Positions 35,324-47,317 of a stretch of DNA of 64,000 nucleotides are shown here, piece by piece. The notes under the pieces were generated by a model. It did not search any database. It had not been told where the DNA came from and saw nothing but the letters and a program-made list of their open reading frames with translations. Origin of the DNA: Dermanyssus gallinae (taxonomy: Eukaryota > Arthropoda > Arachnida > Mesostigmata > Dermanyssidae). The first letter of the stretch is position 1; each line of letters opens with the position of its first letter. Made by a program: the position numbers and the translations under genes. The DNA lies in assembly GCA_003439945.1 (NCBI GenBank), contig QVRM01003901.1:1410501-1474500 (forward strand), given 5' to 3'.

Positions 35324-35609
35324 AAGTCTCAAAAATTACATAGATTAAATATCGTATTTATAACAGCAATCTGTATGCTTACAATCTGCACGCTTTATCG
35401 TCACCCTTAAAGCGTCTATCGCCTATTCGCTCATGCGTCTCTCGTGCTCGTGTGTGGTGAATGTATGTGTTTCCACCTGCTCGCATTCTTCTTCATTTTT
35501 CTCTCTTTTCCGATTGCTTGTTTGCCTAGTCCGTGTGGTGACGACTGCATGTTCAGTTAGCCGGCGGCGTGCTGTTAGTGCACATCATTCGGACACTTCA
35601 GGTGTGTCT

Positions 35610-37913
35610 TTACACTTTTTCACCGACTTTATCTTTGATTGAGCCGGTTTTCTTCCATGACGTCTTCTTGGAAACGTACACGTTCTTGGGCCGTGCTACG
35701 CGTCGTGCGTAAGGTACGCGAGGCCGGTTGGCTTCTTTCTTGACTCGATAGACTCTTACCAACCAGTGCTCGGTCGTGTAGGCCTCCTCCAGGTGTTCAA
35801 GTCGAATGTCCTTATTGCCAATCTCGGCGTTGCGTGTACGATCGTAACCAGCTGGTGCTCGCCGGTCCAGCTGCATTTCGCCGAATCGGAAGTACGACAG
35901 TTTGTACATGAGACAGTTCAAGAGCGTTGGAGAGCCTTCGCTGTCGACACGGAATTCTCCCTTCGCATTGAAGTAGTCCGACTCGCGTATCTCCTGCGGA
36001 TGCTCACCACCGGCGATGCGCACCATCCACAGGAACTTGTTGATGTCGTCTCCGGAGTACCCGATCACGCCGCCGAATATGACGAGCACATAGTCGACGT
36101 CCAGATCCTTCATAATCTCGTACGCCGCGCTCTCATTCGAAGACATCGCTTTGCCGACGAGGGCAATATGCGAGTTGTTCCAGGTGTTATTGTCAACTAA
36201 CGTCGTGCGATTCGCCATGCCGGCGATCTGATAGCCGTAGTCCCACCAGCTCATAACGCGAGCATCGTCTCGTGTGTTTTGTGCTAGCCAATAGTAAGCT
36301 TCGCGAAAGTCATCGAGTATGACGCGACTGCCATCGCTCGAGTACGAAGCTAGAACGATGGATGGTGACGAGTACGCGTTGCTGGTGACCCACGTACAGT
36401 GCACGGCAAACAGCATCAACACCAAGAGCAACGCCAACACTACACCCATGCGCTTGTTGTTGCCCAGAGGGGAACTCGGCGTTGGTACGTCGCAAGCTCC
36501 CGTCGACAGTTCCTTCTTACGGGGCACCTTGACCTTTTTCTTGTCGCCGCCGGACGACGAGGCTTTGTCAGTTGTTGACGACGTTGGCGACGTTCCCGAA
36601 CTGTGTGCGGCTCCGACCATCTCCTCTTCGACAAGGTAAAGCTTAAACGTATGCGAAAATGCGATCGCGGCGAGTACGCACACACACGGCGTCAGTGTGA
36701 GCATCAGCCGAACCATGACGCCGGCGAAGTAGACCGCCGTCACGGCATACAGAACGATAAAGACGCGCTCATCATTCGTGTACTTAATGCAGTACCAGAG
36801 GCCGACGGGAAATACGGCGACGAGCACGTGGAGATCAAAGAAGAACGAAAACCATGTTGTTGGCTGATGCTCGGATACCGACGCGATGATCGGGATGTGG
36901 ATTTTGGCATAGCCCGTGTCCCAGAGAGAGTAGAAACGTCCCGACCACGGCGCGACGTAGCCGGCCCAGGTGAGCAGCGTGACAGCGAAGAGGCCTCCGG
37001 TGGCCAGCACAATGACGGCGCCCACAATGAGGGCTTTCATTTCGCGGTTGCTGAAGTAGCCCTGCAGGTACTTGAGGAACGCCACCGCATTAAGCAGACC
37101 GAAAACGCCGATCGAAGCCATGTGTTCCGACGTGCGGACCGGCTGGAAGCCAACGAACGGAATCTGCATCGAGAACAGTAGGCCCATAATGAAGAACGTC
37201 GTGTAGGCTACGTAGATGCGCTGAGAAAAACGGTTCATCAGGAGCAGCGTGAAGACGTGCAGCGGTATCAGGTTAATGATGAACACGTAACCGCCCCATG
37301 CGGACACCATGTAGAAGTAGGAGAGTGCGGTCATCATCGACCACAAAACACCGCCTGTCTTCACCGACTTGATCCACAGGTAGTAGGTGAGCATCAGCGC
37401 GAAGATGGCAATGCCTTCGTTGTCGTACGAGCCGGCCACCGAACGCGAGATGTAGCCGGGCACGATCGCGATGAAGCAGGCCGCAAACAGGCCGGCAGCC
37501 TCGTCCCACAGCTCCTTCGTGAGGAAGTACGTGGCCAGCGCCGTGAGGCCGCTGAAGATCGGCGCCAAGAACACACAGATGTCCCGAATGTGAACGGGAA
37601 TGTTGATCAGCGACAGCCCGTAGTGGATGGCGCCCGACGTGATCATCAGGCCCGGGTACACGGTGCCACCGACAATCCTGCCCAGCGGGTACCACGCGCG
37701 TTCATCGAACCAGTTGAGAAACTTGTAGAATCCATGCTGAACCATGTAGTGGGTCGCCCGATAGTTAAACCACGGGTCGAACTCGTGAATGATCGACTCG
37801 AATCGAATGACGGCGAATAGACGTGACGCAAAGCCAACAATCCATGCCATGACGAGGACGCAGAAACGCAGCAACGATGCCGCCCCCACGTACCTCGAGT
37901 CCACGTCCAGCAT
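35610..37913 (-). CDS. STT3B: Oligosaccharyltransferase catalytic subunit STT3B
   Basis: A single uninterrupted frame of 767 codons from the ATG at 37913 to the TAA at 35610-35612. It transfers the preassembled oligosaccharide to Asn in N-x-S/T sequons in the ER membrane. Near-identical family blocks are present in order: [15 protein letters not shown] (first catalytic Asp), [33 protein letters not shown] (second acidic motif), [26 protein letters not shown], and the signature WWDYG at 36234-36248 followed by [20 protein letters not shown]. About 11-13 hydrophobic segments precede a luminal C-terminal domain. A Ser/Thr/Lys-rich loop between the last membrane segments is typical of STT3B rather than STT3A. 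The frame stays open about 11 codons upstream of the ATG without another ATG. The N-terminus is shorter than human STT3B. A single 2.3-kb exon is unusual for this gene in animals. Confidence 0.97.
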   Translation of the reverse strand: MLDVDSRYVGAASLLRFCVLVMAWIVGFASRLFAVIRFESIIHEFDPWFNYRATHYMVQHGFYKFLNWFDERAWYPLGRIVGGTVYPGLMITSGAIHYGLSLINIPVHIRDICVFLAPIFSGLTALATYFLTKELWDEAAGLFAACFIAIVPGYISRSVAGSYDNEGIAIFALMLTYYLWIKSVKTGGVLWSMMTALSYFYMVSAWGGYVFIINLIPLHVFTLLLMNRFSQRIYVAYTTFFIMGLLFSMQIPFVGFQPVRTSEHMASIGVFGLLNAVAFLKYLQGYFSNREMKALIVGAVIVLATGGLFAVTLLTWAGYVAPWSGRFYSLWDTGYAKIHIPIIASVSEHQPTTWFSFFFDLHVLVAVFPVGLWYCIKYTNDERVFIVLYAVTAVYFAGVMVRLMLTLTPCVCVLAAIAFSHTFKLYLVEEEMVGAAHSSGTSPTSSTTDKASSSGGDKKKVKVPRKKELSTGACDVPTPSSPLGNNKRMGVVLALLLVLMLFAVHCTWVTSNAYSSPSIVLASYSSDGSRVILDDFREAYYWLAQNTRDDARVMSWWDYGYQIAGMANRTTLVDNNTWNNSHIALVGKAMSSNESAAYEIMKDLDVDYVLVIFGGVIGYSGDDINKFLWMVRIAGGEHPQEIRESDYFNAKGEFRVDSEGSPTLLNCLMYKLSYFRFGEMQLDRRAPAGYDRTRNAEIGNKDIRLEHLEEAYTTEHWLVRVYRVKKEANRPRVPYARRVARPKNVYVSKKTSWKKTGSIKDKVGEKV

Positions 37914-39260
37914 TTCGGCTGGGGAATCCGGAATCGGAGTACTCACTCGAAGAACGGCACCCGCACAACGTCACACCCAAAAAATAAGAAAAAGAATAAT
38001 AATAATACTACAACCATTCACTGATACATTCACGTTTTGTTCACTACTAAAAACCTACCTCTACTCACTACCAACAACAACAGCAGCAGCAGCAGCAGTT
38101 GAGGCAGCAGCAGCAGCAACAACAAGAACAACAGCAACAGCAACACCTGGTCAGCCGGTAACGCCGGCTTTTCGCGTCAACCAGTGCGCTGACGGGGTGG
38201 CACAAGTAACGCAGTGAGCGAGCAGCGGTAACAACACCAACCAACCAACCACAACCACTCGCCTGGCGCCGATTGATGGTGATGATGATGTGAGTGATAA
38301 TCGTGATGATGATGATGACGACGACAACAACAACGGCAAACTGCCTCTACTGCTGCTGCTGCTGCCGGCTGTCTAGCTGCCACAACACAGCAACCCAACT
38401 GATCTGTTGGCACTTCTCTTTACTACTACTACTAATTCTCCCTTGCCAAGTAGCAGCGGCAGCAGCAGCAGCAGCAACACCCGATAACAGACAGACGACT
38501 AAACCAACACCAGTCACTATTCCTTCTCCACCCCTCTCCACCATCTCTCCCACCTTCAACACAACACAACATAATCCAATCCAACCCCAACCAACCAAAG
38601 CAGCAGCCTCTCTCTCCGTGGGTCGTCCTTCTTTCACTCACCACCACCACCACCACCACCACCTGTGTTCTATCTACTGCTGTCATCGACTCAAATCGAA
38701 GCCCGACCGACAGTTGTCCCGGCAAGCCGTTTTCAGGCAACGTGTCATAACGTTGGCAATTCGGCAACAGTGCTGCACACTGTACCGCTCTGTACGGAAC
38801 GCAATAGCCTGCTCAATCAAGGCTGTCGAATAACGCCGATTGACATCAAGTTGAGGCGAGGCGGCTAGAAAAAGGTCGAGATTTCGGATCTTGTTGGCTG
38901 TGCGTTGATGTGACACGGTCGGTGTCGAGTCGTTTGCGCCACCAACCCCATCGGAGGCAGACAGGCCAGGAGTTGCATCGATCGGCCGCAACAACAACAA
39001 CGCGATGTTGGCCGCCGCTAAGGCGACAGCGGATCGAATTGTCCACGTAGACGATGACGGCGAACAGAGAAGAGATTCACATCTTTGACTTTTTCTAGCG
39101 GCCTAACCAGCTAAGCCATTCACGGCTATGCTTGCCAGCATTAGTGACGTGTGCAAACAAAACGACAACTTCTTTGTATTCTTTTTGATAACGGAGCAAC
39201 TGCGAAACGCAGCAGCAGCAGCAACAGCACGCGAACAATGACATAGCGGCAGAAGTGCTG
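37914..39260. promoter_or_regulatory. STT3B leader and upstream region rich in trinucleotide repeats
   Basis: Tracts of CAG/CAA (38069-38146), GAT/GAC/CAA (38280-38340), CTG (38350-38370), CAG (38452-38478), CAC (38640-38665) and CAG (39210-39235) are packed into 1.2 kb, together with GC-rich unique sequence at 38690-39050. Frames of up to 179 codons run through them on both strands but are low-complexity artefacts. The position directly upstream of STT3B suggests its 5' leader and promoter. No core elements were identified. Confidence 0.4.
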
Positions 39261-40040
39261 CCAATACTGCGGGATTTGAACCCTACACTAAAATGCAGCA
39301 ATCATCGTGTTGCCTTGTGAAATCAGATCTCAATGTATTGCTAACTTCGATTATTCTTTTTAGCGGGTGTATTACATTTGTGTATGCCATTTGCGCTACG
39401 TTGACATCGAACATACACAGTGCGAGGCACTAGAATGAACTCGTTAAAAACAAATTAGCTTCTATTTTAACCTCAATTGCGTGAGCCTGTGGCCAGCCGA
39501 GAGAGTGGTCCATTAAATGACATGTGTATATAGCCGTTTGTACACTAAACAAGCGACAAGCAAAAATACCGTTCTTGTTATTTACACCTGATCAGATGTG
39601 AAGCAATTAAATTGCATAGACTTTGTTTAATCACTACATGGCCTTTTTATCTGATGTTCGTACCTGACCATCATATATCGTGGATACCAATGAGCCGCTG
39701 TACTGCTGAATGAGTCACTCATTTTACAGAGTGTGCGCTGCAATAAATATGTAGCCCTCTTCATGCGTTTAACCGTCGCCATTATTTTTGAACGCCAACG
39801 AAAAGTGAACCCGTCTTATGATGCACGTGAATAACTCGGTTGCAGTAAGAAACGAAAACGCTACAGGAGCTATAAAGAAGAATTTTTTTTTTAATTGTGG
39901 GATCATATTGTAGTATATGAATCAAGATTGGAACGACGAGATAATTATCTATTTTCGCATAATTAGCAATACTATGCATACCGTTGTTTAAATTCCGCTG
40001 ATTGAATCAGCTCGATTTTGTTTGCAGTATACATAATAAG

Positions 40041-40146
<106 letters not shown>

Positions 40147-40489
40147 TGCCTGGTGGTGTGCAGAAAAATTCGTGATTTCTCCCCTGCCAAATGTGGCCAA
40201 ATCCCACTTGTCGAGTTAAGAGTTACTAAGTTGAAATCAACCAAGTTATTACAAACAAGACGTGTGCCTCTTGCCGCATTTGGTCGAGTGAATTAAGAGA
40301 TTTTAGGGGTTTTAGGAAGGAATGGTGATCTTTATATTAGTAAACGTGATCGACTTCGAATGTTCGTTCTTTGCAAAGAACAAATGCCTCTAAGCTGTTG
40401 CGTAAATCTCGCTTTAATTTTTAAGTTATAGTTTACATTATTTTAAGTCCAAACATAATATGGATGAGTGTTTATAACATGTTTGTTTA

Positions 40490-40549
40490 TATAACTTTGC
40501 TATGTTAGCACTTTGAAGTGGACAATTGTTTCCGCCCGAACGTGTGGTA
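40490..40549 (-). repeat. Solo LINE 3'-end segment related to 47329-47389
   Basis: TATGTTAGCA ... GAACGTGTGGT at 40501-40548 closely matches 47342-47389, which lies directly 3' of LINE coding fragments. The rest of the element is absent here. Confidence 0.6.
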
Positions 40550-40919
40550 TTTGTAATATGTGTAACACGTTGGTTTATATAATAATGGTAGTCTTAATTT
40601 TTAAAGCACGTTTGTGAGTACTAATCTATTTTTCATTTTAATCTTTATCTCATCATAACATTAGGGACGATTTGCTTGGCGAACAACAAAAATCTAACTA
40701 ACAGATTTCGTGTGTTCAAACGGATTCTTTTTCGAAGCGCAAAGAGGAAATGCTACAGCACCACCGGGCTCCCTCTCCACTTACATAATGAGGCTGTGGG
40801 TGTATCGAGACATTTCTCGATTTCCAAAATTTGCAGTGACTTTTGTAGAACGGAACACTTCTTATTACTTTTAACAGTAATAATAACTATAAGTATGAGA
40901 TAGATAAATAGGTTTTATT

Positions 40920-41290
40920 ATTCGCATGAGTGGTTTACATTTGTACAGAGGTTCACAGCTCCTCAAAGCCATCAAAGGCTAGTATGAAGTGTTTATATTA
41001 CCTATGTTCTTATAATTGTATTTATTGTCATTATTGTAATTATCGTGTTCGGTTCATATTAGAATAAGGTACCTAAATCATATTCCTTAGCATTTTGTTT
41101 GAATATTATCAAGGAAGAGGTTGCGCGCTCATCTGGGGGGAGCTGGTTCCAATATGTGACACCGGAATTTGATATTGAGAAACAGCCGCTCTTGATGAGG
41201 ATTATCTGTAATTTTTTAGTAAAACTATGAAGGAAATGCAGATGCCCGGGTAACAACTGACCTAAATCTCTACTGGGGAGTGGCATCAGA
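40920..41290 (-). mobile_element. LINE C-terminal fragment
   Basis: The minus frame ending at 41059 reads SNSGVTYWNQLPPDERA, then LIIFKQNAKEYDL. This is the S-G-x-x-x-WN-x-LPP ... F-K-x-x-L-K-E-Y pattern at the very end of jockey/CR1-type reverse-transcriptase proteins. Confidence 0.6.
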
Positions 41291-41974
41291 GCTAACGATT
41301 AAGAAGACCTTCCGTAAGCCAATTATTAAAAGGATTGCAAATATAGCGAACCTGACTCCGGAGCAGTTCGGGTTCTGGTGGGACCCGCGGCGCGATTGCA
41401 TTGGCACTTGCCCCTTCTTATCGCGAGTACGTCTCTAAAAATTTCATTGAATGAAGCAACTCTGCAGCTATTAAATTAGCCATTAGGCCGACGCTGGTGA
41501 CTGTTTCATATTATTTTGGGTTATGGTAAACTACGAAAGGTGCTGCTAATTTACGTTTAGCTGGATCAAGAAAATTTTCGATTTTATTTGATGAAATTAA
41601 TTTCAAAGGACATCTGTTGAGTTTGGTGTTTGTTACCCGCCAAAAAAATATCACGCAGACGACGTGGACGAGCAATGGCATTTTGTGTTCAAAGCCTTGA
41701 ATGTCGATACCTCTGTATAAAAGTGTGGGTGTGTGGGTGAGGAGGTGGTGAGCTAAATAACATCTGTTTATATTCAGAGTGTTTAGGTATTATGCTGTGC
41801 GCTCTGGTTTTCGAACAGTGGTCGGGTCAGAATCGGAGTTCGCAGAGCTGAGGTTGAGGCGATGCAGCACTGCTGGGTAGTAAATCTCAAAGACCTTCAG
41901 GTTATTCTTGTTTCAGAATAGTCATACTGAAAAGGAAGTCCGTAAAACGCGGGTTTTGCACCGAATTTTTGAAG
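41290..41974. promoter_or_regulatory. Upstream region of the MANBAL homologue
   Basis: No repeat or gene recognised in this 680-bp stretch, which must contain the leader and probably the promoter of the gene starting at 41975. No TATA or initiator was identified with confidence. Confidence 0.3.
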
Positions 41975-43217
41975 ATGGCCGATCTTCTGGAACCTTTACC
42001 AACCTCGGAGTACATTGTTGATGAAATCCTTCGCTATGGCTTGTTTCTCGGTTAGTACCTGCAGGACAAATGTGACGGTCATTTGCGTTTCATCTTGTAA
42101 TTTTGGTTCATGGATTTAGATCTGACAATAAATAGAGGAACTGCTTGTCATAGCGTATGTATAGTGGACGCTTTACTAATTTTATATAGTTTCTGTTAGG
42201 TCTTCGTGTGATTTGACTTTTAAAGCAGTTTTTATTTGGCATAAGGTGATAATAACGTATATATATACCTTTATCCGGGAACTTAGATTCAGATGGTTTA
42301 TAATTATGGTCTTTCGGTTTGTTTTGCTAAAAGATCCATTCATCAGGTACACAAATTTCGCACTGGTGGCGTCATTTATTGTTCATGTTTAGTTTAAAGA
42401 CGTGAAGAAAACGAGGTTTTGTGGTTTGTAAGGAGTCGAAAATAAGCGAGCAATGAATTAGCATTAAGTTAGTTGTTTACAACCAAATCATATGTTTTAA
42501 AGCGGTGGAAATGTTACGAACAGTTTCCGTTACCAGTCAGTATCCCACTAAATATATGTGGTGCTGTCTATTTCGGACATGAAAAGACCGGAGATGCCTT
42601 CCGTTCGAGAAGGCCGTCGACGTAAATAAAAGAAGAAAACGGTGAGAAAGTTCGTGATCTAGCCCTCAACAATCACCGAATTATTAGCAGAAAGATAGCT
42701 AAGGAATTGGTAATCTTTGATGCACCAGCTGCAAGTCTTGACCGATACTCTATGCGCCAGAAGACTGGCAGCGAAGTTCGTTTTAAAAATGCTGAATTCC
42801 CAGCAAATGAACTCCCATTGAAAAATTTCCGAATTAAAACTTCACGACCCTGGATTGCCTCCATCACAACAACGCACCCGCACACACATCATTACTGATT
42901 TCGGATTATTTTGATGAACATTTATATTTCTATATTTCCGCAACCTATCTTCTTGCCGAACCCGGTTCTTGTGACTGATTCCAGAAAAAATGAAGGGACA
43001 ACGTTTCGAGACTATGAAGATTATAGATAAATTCACAGGAGCAACTCAACTCGATTCCGAATGACGCGTATAAAAATGTTTCGTGAGAAAGAAAATAAAT
43101 AGTAAGAAAGAAGGTGGAAGAATTACATTGCAGCAGGCGGGAGTTATTTCGAAGGAAGCAAAACAATTTTAAAATCTTGATTTGTTTCTTAAGTCGTGTT
43201 GGACCATTCTATTAGCC

Positions 43218-43289
<72 letters not shown>

Positions 43290-44413
43290 CTGAATAAAGG
43301 GTGGAATTCGGGGGGATGCTGTACGATTCCTAGGCAACATATTATTGGTGATTAAATTAGTACGATGCATTTAAATTACGCATAATTGGGTTTCCGCGAT
43401 TATTTGTTCGCACATAGAGAAGCGGTCAATAAGATTTGAGCTCACAAGTTGTGTTTGTAGCTGTGTGTCGCCTTACATTTAACACAATTTGGATTCGATA
43501 TTACACATTCTGTAGAGTTTTTAGGAATCTTTCCTAAACAAGCATGTTTACAAGAACAGATGTAGATTTGACTAGATCTCTGATATATCCAGAGGACGTA
43601 AGATCAGTCGACACTAACTCACCTACGTTTCGCGTAACATTTGCGGTAGGCAGTGTTGACCAGCGGATGATGCCGTCTACAGCGGAGTGCAGCGCAGTAG
43701 GCGCTGAGGAAAAGTCGAACTGGTATATGTACATCATTACAGCTGCAACCCAAACCTGCAATGTTATGCACACATCTTTGACTATGTGTCGCATCGAGAC
43801 CCAAGGCTACTTCTAGTGTCAGAATTGCCGGTTGACTTCCCACCTAGCTTACCGCGAATGAACTAGGGCTTTGAATTTTTCCGTAGAGTGGGCCCCAACA
43901 GTGCGCATTGCTTTTCTCTGAGAAGGTCGCATGTGGGGAAACTTTTTTTCTCTCACATTATTCCCACTGCTGACGCGGCGCGCTGTGGAGTTCGTTATAT
44001 ATGGTTGTTGCCACGGTGGAAACTATTACGTACATACCTACACGTTATAGAAGTTCCGTCACATTGCGTGGAGGGCGGGTAGTTAATATTAAATTGCTGA
44101 GATCAAATTTGTATGACTGATATATGATATTGATACCTATTTTATATGATTGACAAACATCGGATGTTTCTTTACTGACAAGCTTTTTTATATAGCTTTC
44201 TGAAGTGCCTTTGTATTTCTGCGGCCAGGCGCGATTTTTCAGGCGGTGTGCATCGCGGCAGCAATTTGGTTACCTGCTAAGGAAGATTCCGACGATACGC
44301 TAACCACAACAATGACGACAGCTGGAGGAACCAAAGGTGGCCCTACACCACCTCCCCGTGCCAAGGGGCCTAAACATACCGGTGAGAGCAGCAACAAAAA
44401 GAAGAGGCGTTGA
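41975..44413 (+). CDS. MANBAL: MANBAL homologue, small membrane protein, two exons
   Basis: Exons are 41975-42050 and 44229-44413, joined in phase 1 (CTCG/GTTAGT donor, CGGCCAG acceptor), giving 86 residues; human MANBAL has 85. The junction restores the family hallmark LRYGLFLGAIFQ, followed by a hydrophobic segment (VCIAAAIWLP) that with the preceding residues makes one transmembrane helix, a polar Thr/Pro/Gly-rich tail and a basic C-terminus (NKKKRR), as in the vertebrate protein. Neither exon is long enough to be obvious alone. The function of MANBAL is not well established. The intron of 2.2 kb carries a mariner relic and a (TA)n array. Confidence 0.9.
42590..43190 (+). mobile_element. 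Internally deleted mariner transposon
   Basis: Plus-strand pieces: KVRDLALNNHRIISRKIAKEL (helix-turn-helix part, 42635-42710), a block homologous to 34020-34150 of the other mariner copy, then LHHNNAPAHTSLLISDYF (42853-42906), equivalent to the LHHDNAPAHTS block before the third catalytic acid, and a basic tail (KKVEELHCSRRE) near 43110. Nearly all of the central catalytic core is missing, so this is a deletion derivative. Confidence 0.75.
43224..43287. repeat. (TA)n microsatellite
   Basis: About 64 bp of TA in the MANBAL intron, close to the end of the mariner relic. Confidence 0.95.
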
Positions 44414-44552
44414 AGAGTACTTGGTTGTCTAAGCACTCTCACATTTACTCAGATCTCGGCCGTTATTCAGACGAGCGCCATCAGCCAAGAGAGTGCGTGT
44501 CTCTCTTAGGGGGAAACTTGCGGTGACCAAAAGGTTGTAACGGAATCAGTCA

Positions 44553-44558
44553 AATAAA
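44553..44558 (+). terminator. Polyadenylation signal of MANBAL
   Basis: AATAAA, 140 bp after the stop codon. Confidence 0.55.
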
Positions 44559-44559
44559 C

Positions 44560-45300
44560 ACAGTACGGTAGATACAAACATGGTGGTGTTTTCTTACAAC
44601 ATATAGAGAACAATGTCGTGCTCAAGAAATCTATCAAAGACTAGAACGAGCTAGAATCAAAACTAACATTTATTCATTGAGGGTTACCTACAGTTGATTT
44701 TTTCTCTATCAACAAGGTATTATACACTTATATCTCTCTATAAACAAGGTATATTCAAACACTACATATTAACTCAGTAATGTCGTAGCTGAAAGTGAAT
44801 AGCAAATTAAGTCGGGCCCAAGCAAACTTGATTTCTAGTCTAGCTGAAAGCTACACGAATAATAAGGGTGTGAGGACCTAATACAGAACGTACAACGTAG
44901 ATAGCAGTTCTTTAGTCTATTACGTGCTCAGCGAAAGCTGCCGTTAGCCGTGTCCGCAGCACGCGACATCCTTGGCCCAGCCTGTCTTCCAAACGTATTT
45001 GGCTAACAGGGCAATTATGCGCCACTCTTAGATTCTCCTCTCTAGATTCTCCTTTTCGCGCTCTGGTTCATTGGATATATTGCAAAACACACTCTATACA
45101 TTACTTAGCTAAGTGCAATATTAAAGTTGCAACTGTACTACTTATTTGACCGTACTTCGACGGTGACTCGCAGCCCAACGAAAAGCTTTGTATAAATGAT
45201 AACCCCTTTTTCAAACGACCCGCAGTCTTACCTACTATTTGTCTTAAGTTAAACATACAGTCAGTTTCAGCGAATGTTTTATACAACAACCTTATCGAGG
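44560..45300. other. Intergenic, nothing recognised
   Basis: Contains two small copies of an A/C-rich sequence around ATCAACAAGGTATTATACACT and CTATAAACAAGGTATATTCA (44705-44760), otherwise featureless. Confidence 0.4.
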
Positions 45301-46620
45301 AAAATCTGAATATAGCTTCCACCATAAAGCTAAAAATTCAATGGATCATAAAGCGATACGACATTTCTGCAAATATTTCCATCAGGCGTAGATGAACGTC
45401 ACCACAAAGGTACGGAAGATATAAAGATGACAAAACAATGCTTACAGCAACATTTGCAGTGTCGAGTTGAGTATTTGTGGACGAACTGACAGAAAATTGA
45501 TTCATAATCAACTGGGAGCGTGTCCTCCTAAATTTGAAGAAATCAAGGCTCAGCCAGGGTGACCATTTGCAAACAATTGGGTCACATGTTCTATAAAAAA
45601 TATACGTTACTCTCATAGCGTTCGTTGCAGTTCCATGGATCTGGGAGCAAGAAACAAGTACGAGCAAAATCGTTAATAATATCGTCGACAGTTTTGCCAG
45701 CATCTAACGATTAACATGTCGAAGGGTCATGTGAAACGGGTCCAGTTTCATTCGATGGATGAGTCGCGCATATTTCCAGTCGTTTTGTGGGTCCGCGTTG
45801 AGGCCGCTGAAGATGAGTTTCCTGCTTGGACCACTCGCTGTCTCTGAAGAACATATTTTGTCTATATGTTAGGTTCTTGGTAGGTCTTAATTGCACTTTG
45901 GTCGATCTTAGTCCTAAAGTGCCAAATTCTTGATGCAAAATAAATAAAAAGCTGATCGCAATGAACTAATCCTCGTATTTACTAATAGGTTGTCAAGGTA
46001 AAACTTAGAGCTCTTTAAAATTAGTTGCCACTATTTTAAGTAGTCTCTTTTTTGCATCCAGTTGCATCCGACAAGGAGGCTATAATCCTCGAAACGTGAA
46101 ACATGTCTTCATTTTGACCGACGCGTTATTTAGCTGACGTGCTCACAGTATCGAAACGCGAAATATAGTTTCCACCTTAAAGCAAAAATGCAATGTATGA
46201 TAAAACTTCCAGAGACGACATTCCTGCCAAATATTTCCTCATCATCAGGCGTAGATAATAGTCGCCACAAAGACATCAAGAGCAACAATGCTTACAAATT
46301 GCTGTGTCAAGTTGAGTATTGGTGGAGGAATTGACATACAATTTACCCATAATCAACTGAGAGAGTGTCATCCGAAATTTAAGGAAATCCAGAGTGACTA
46401 GTTGGAAACATTTGGGTAACACGTTGCATATAAAATACAGTTCTCGGATACTCCCCCGACGTTACTCTCATAGCGTTCGTTGCAGTACCATGGATCTGGG
46501 AGCAAGACACACGAGCAAAATCGTTAATAAAGTCGTCGACAGTTTCGCCAACATCTAACATGAAATGGCTCCAGTTTCATTCACTCGTTGATTTCGCGTA
46601 TTTTCAGTCGTTTTGTGCCA
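45300..46620 (-). repeat. Two diverged direct copies of a 0.45-kb unit
   Basis: The unit at about 45300-45775 recurs at about 46150-46620 in the same orientation. Shared landmarks are the CATCAGGCGTAGAT block, a GTTGAGTATT block, CATAGCGTTCGTTGCAGT, ATGGATCTGGGAGCAAGA, and a CCAGTTTCATTC end block. In the minus frame both encode SCSQIHGTATNAMRVT, and one reads GETVDDFINDFARV, reminiscent of retroelement gag (Gly-Glu-Ser-Val-x-x-F). The gag link is a guess. Confidence 0.8.
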
Positions 46621-47310
46621 ATGAGATTGTGGACGCCTAGGCGATAGTTACCGAGCCGAGGCGCCTTGGAAGCCACGGCTAAAGCTAGATGTAACCACCC
46701 TTGAAACAGCACAACAACGAACAAAACCAAGTAGGCCGTCATTACCCCAGTTTATTAGACGTTTTTCGTGGCGAATTGTTCTACTTTGTAATGAAATAGC
46801 TAGCTGCCGACCTATCTCAAAACATATCCTATTCATGAATTAGTACTTGCACAGCAAAACGATGTATCCTGACGTTACATTATCAACGCTGGATATTAAG
46901 GAGGCTTCAACAGTTTCCCTACAGACAAGTACGTGGTAGCGCCCAATACTGCATTTCCCAAGAAACTACTAGTTAGAATTAATGCAATCGAGTTGCTCAA
47001 TGTTGAGTGTCTTCATGCATATATAATGGCGATGTGTGTGATGTTGTGCGATTTCGTTAGCAAGCTATTTTCATTTACAAAATCCATAATTTCCAAAAAA
47101 TATATTATCGCATAATTTGCGGATAGGCTTTGAAGTACCAACGCCGTTACCTAAGGAGGTCTACTAGCCCTGGTATCGTGCATCAGAAACTTCCTCCTAA
47201 TTTCGGCTTGCCTGCAGCTGCACTGATTAGCTCTATTCTGACATTGTTAAGGCTTAGCGTGTCCCACTCGCAGTGGAGGATATACGTTAGATGTGCTCAT
47301 TTAGCTCGTT
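46620..47310. other. Intergenic, nothing recognised
   Basis: A minus frame at 46648-46836 and plus frames at 46933-47408 do not resemble a protein family. Confidence 0.4.
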
Positions 47311-47317
47311 TAATAAC

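Larger units (their letters stand above)
34910..35609. other. STT3B downstream region
   Basis: Contains a (TA)n run at 35134-35160 and a polyadenylation signal candidate at 35318. Otherwise nothing. Confidence 0.5.
42051..44228 (+). other. MANBAL: MANBAL intron
   Basis: A GT/AG intron with a mariner relic (42590-43190), (TA)n at 43224-43287 and, at 43534-43843, frames of 74-90 codons open on both strands that match no family. Confidence 0.85.

Noticed and set aside
36603..37820. Plus-strand frames of up to 192 codons opposite STT3B
   Set aside because: They are the antisense of a strongly conserved, GC-rich coding region and resemble no protein.
38294..38833. 179-codon plus-strand frame
   Set aside because: Built almost entirely of trinucleotide repeats (poly-Thr, Cys, Ala, His); low complexity, not a gene.
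43534..43843. Frames of 74-90 codons on both strands in the MANBAL intron
   Set aside because: No homology recognised, both strands open, inside an intron; not supported as a gene.
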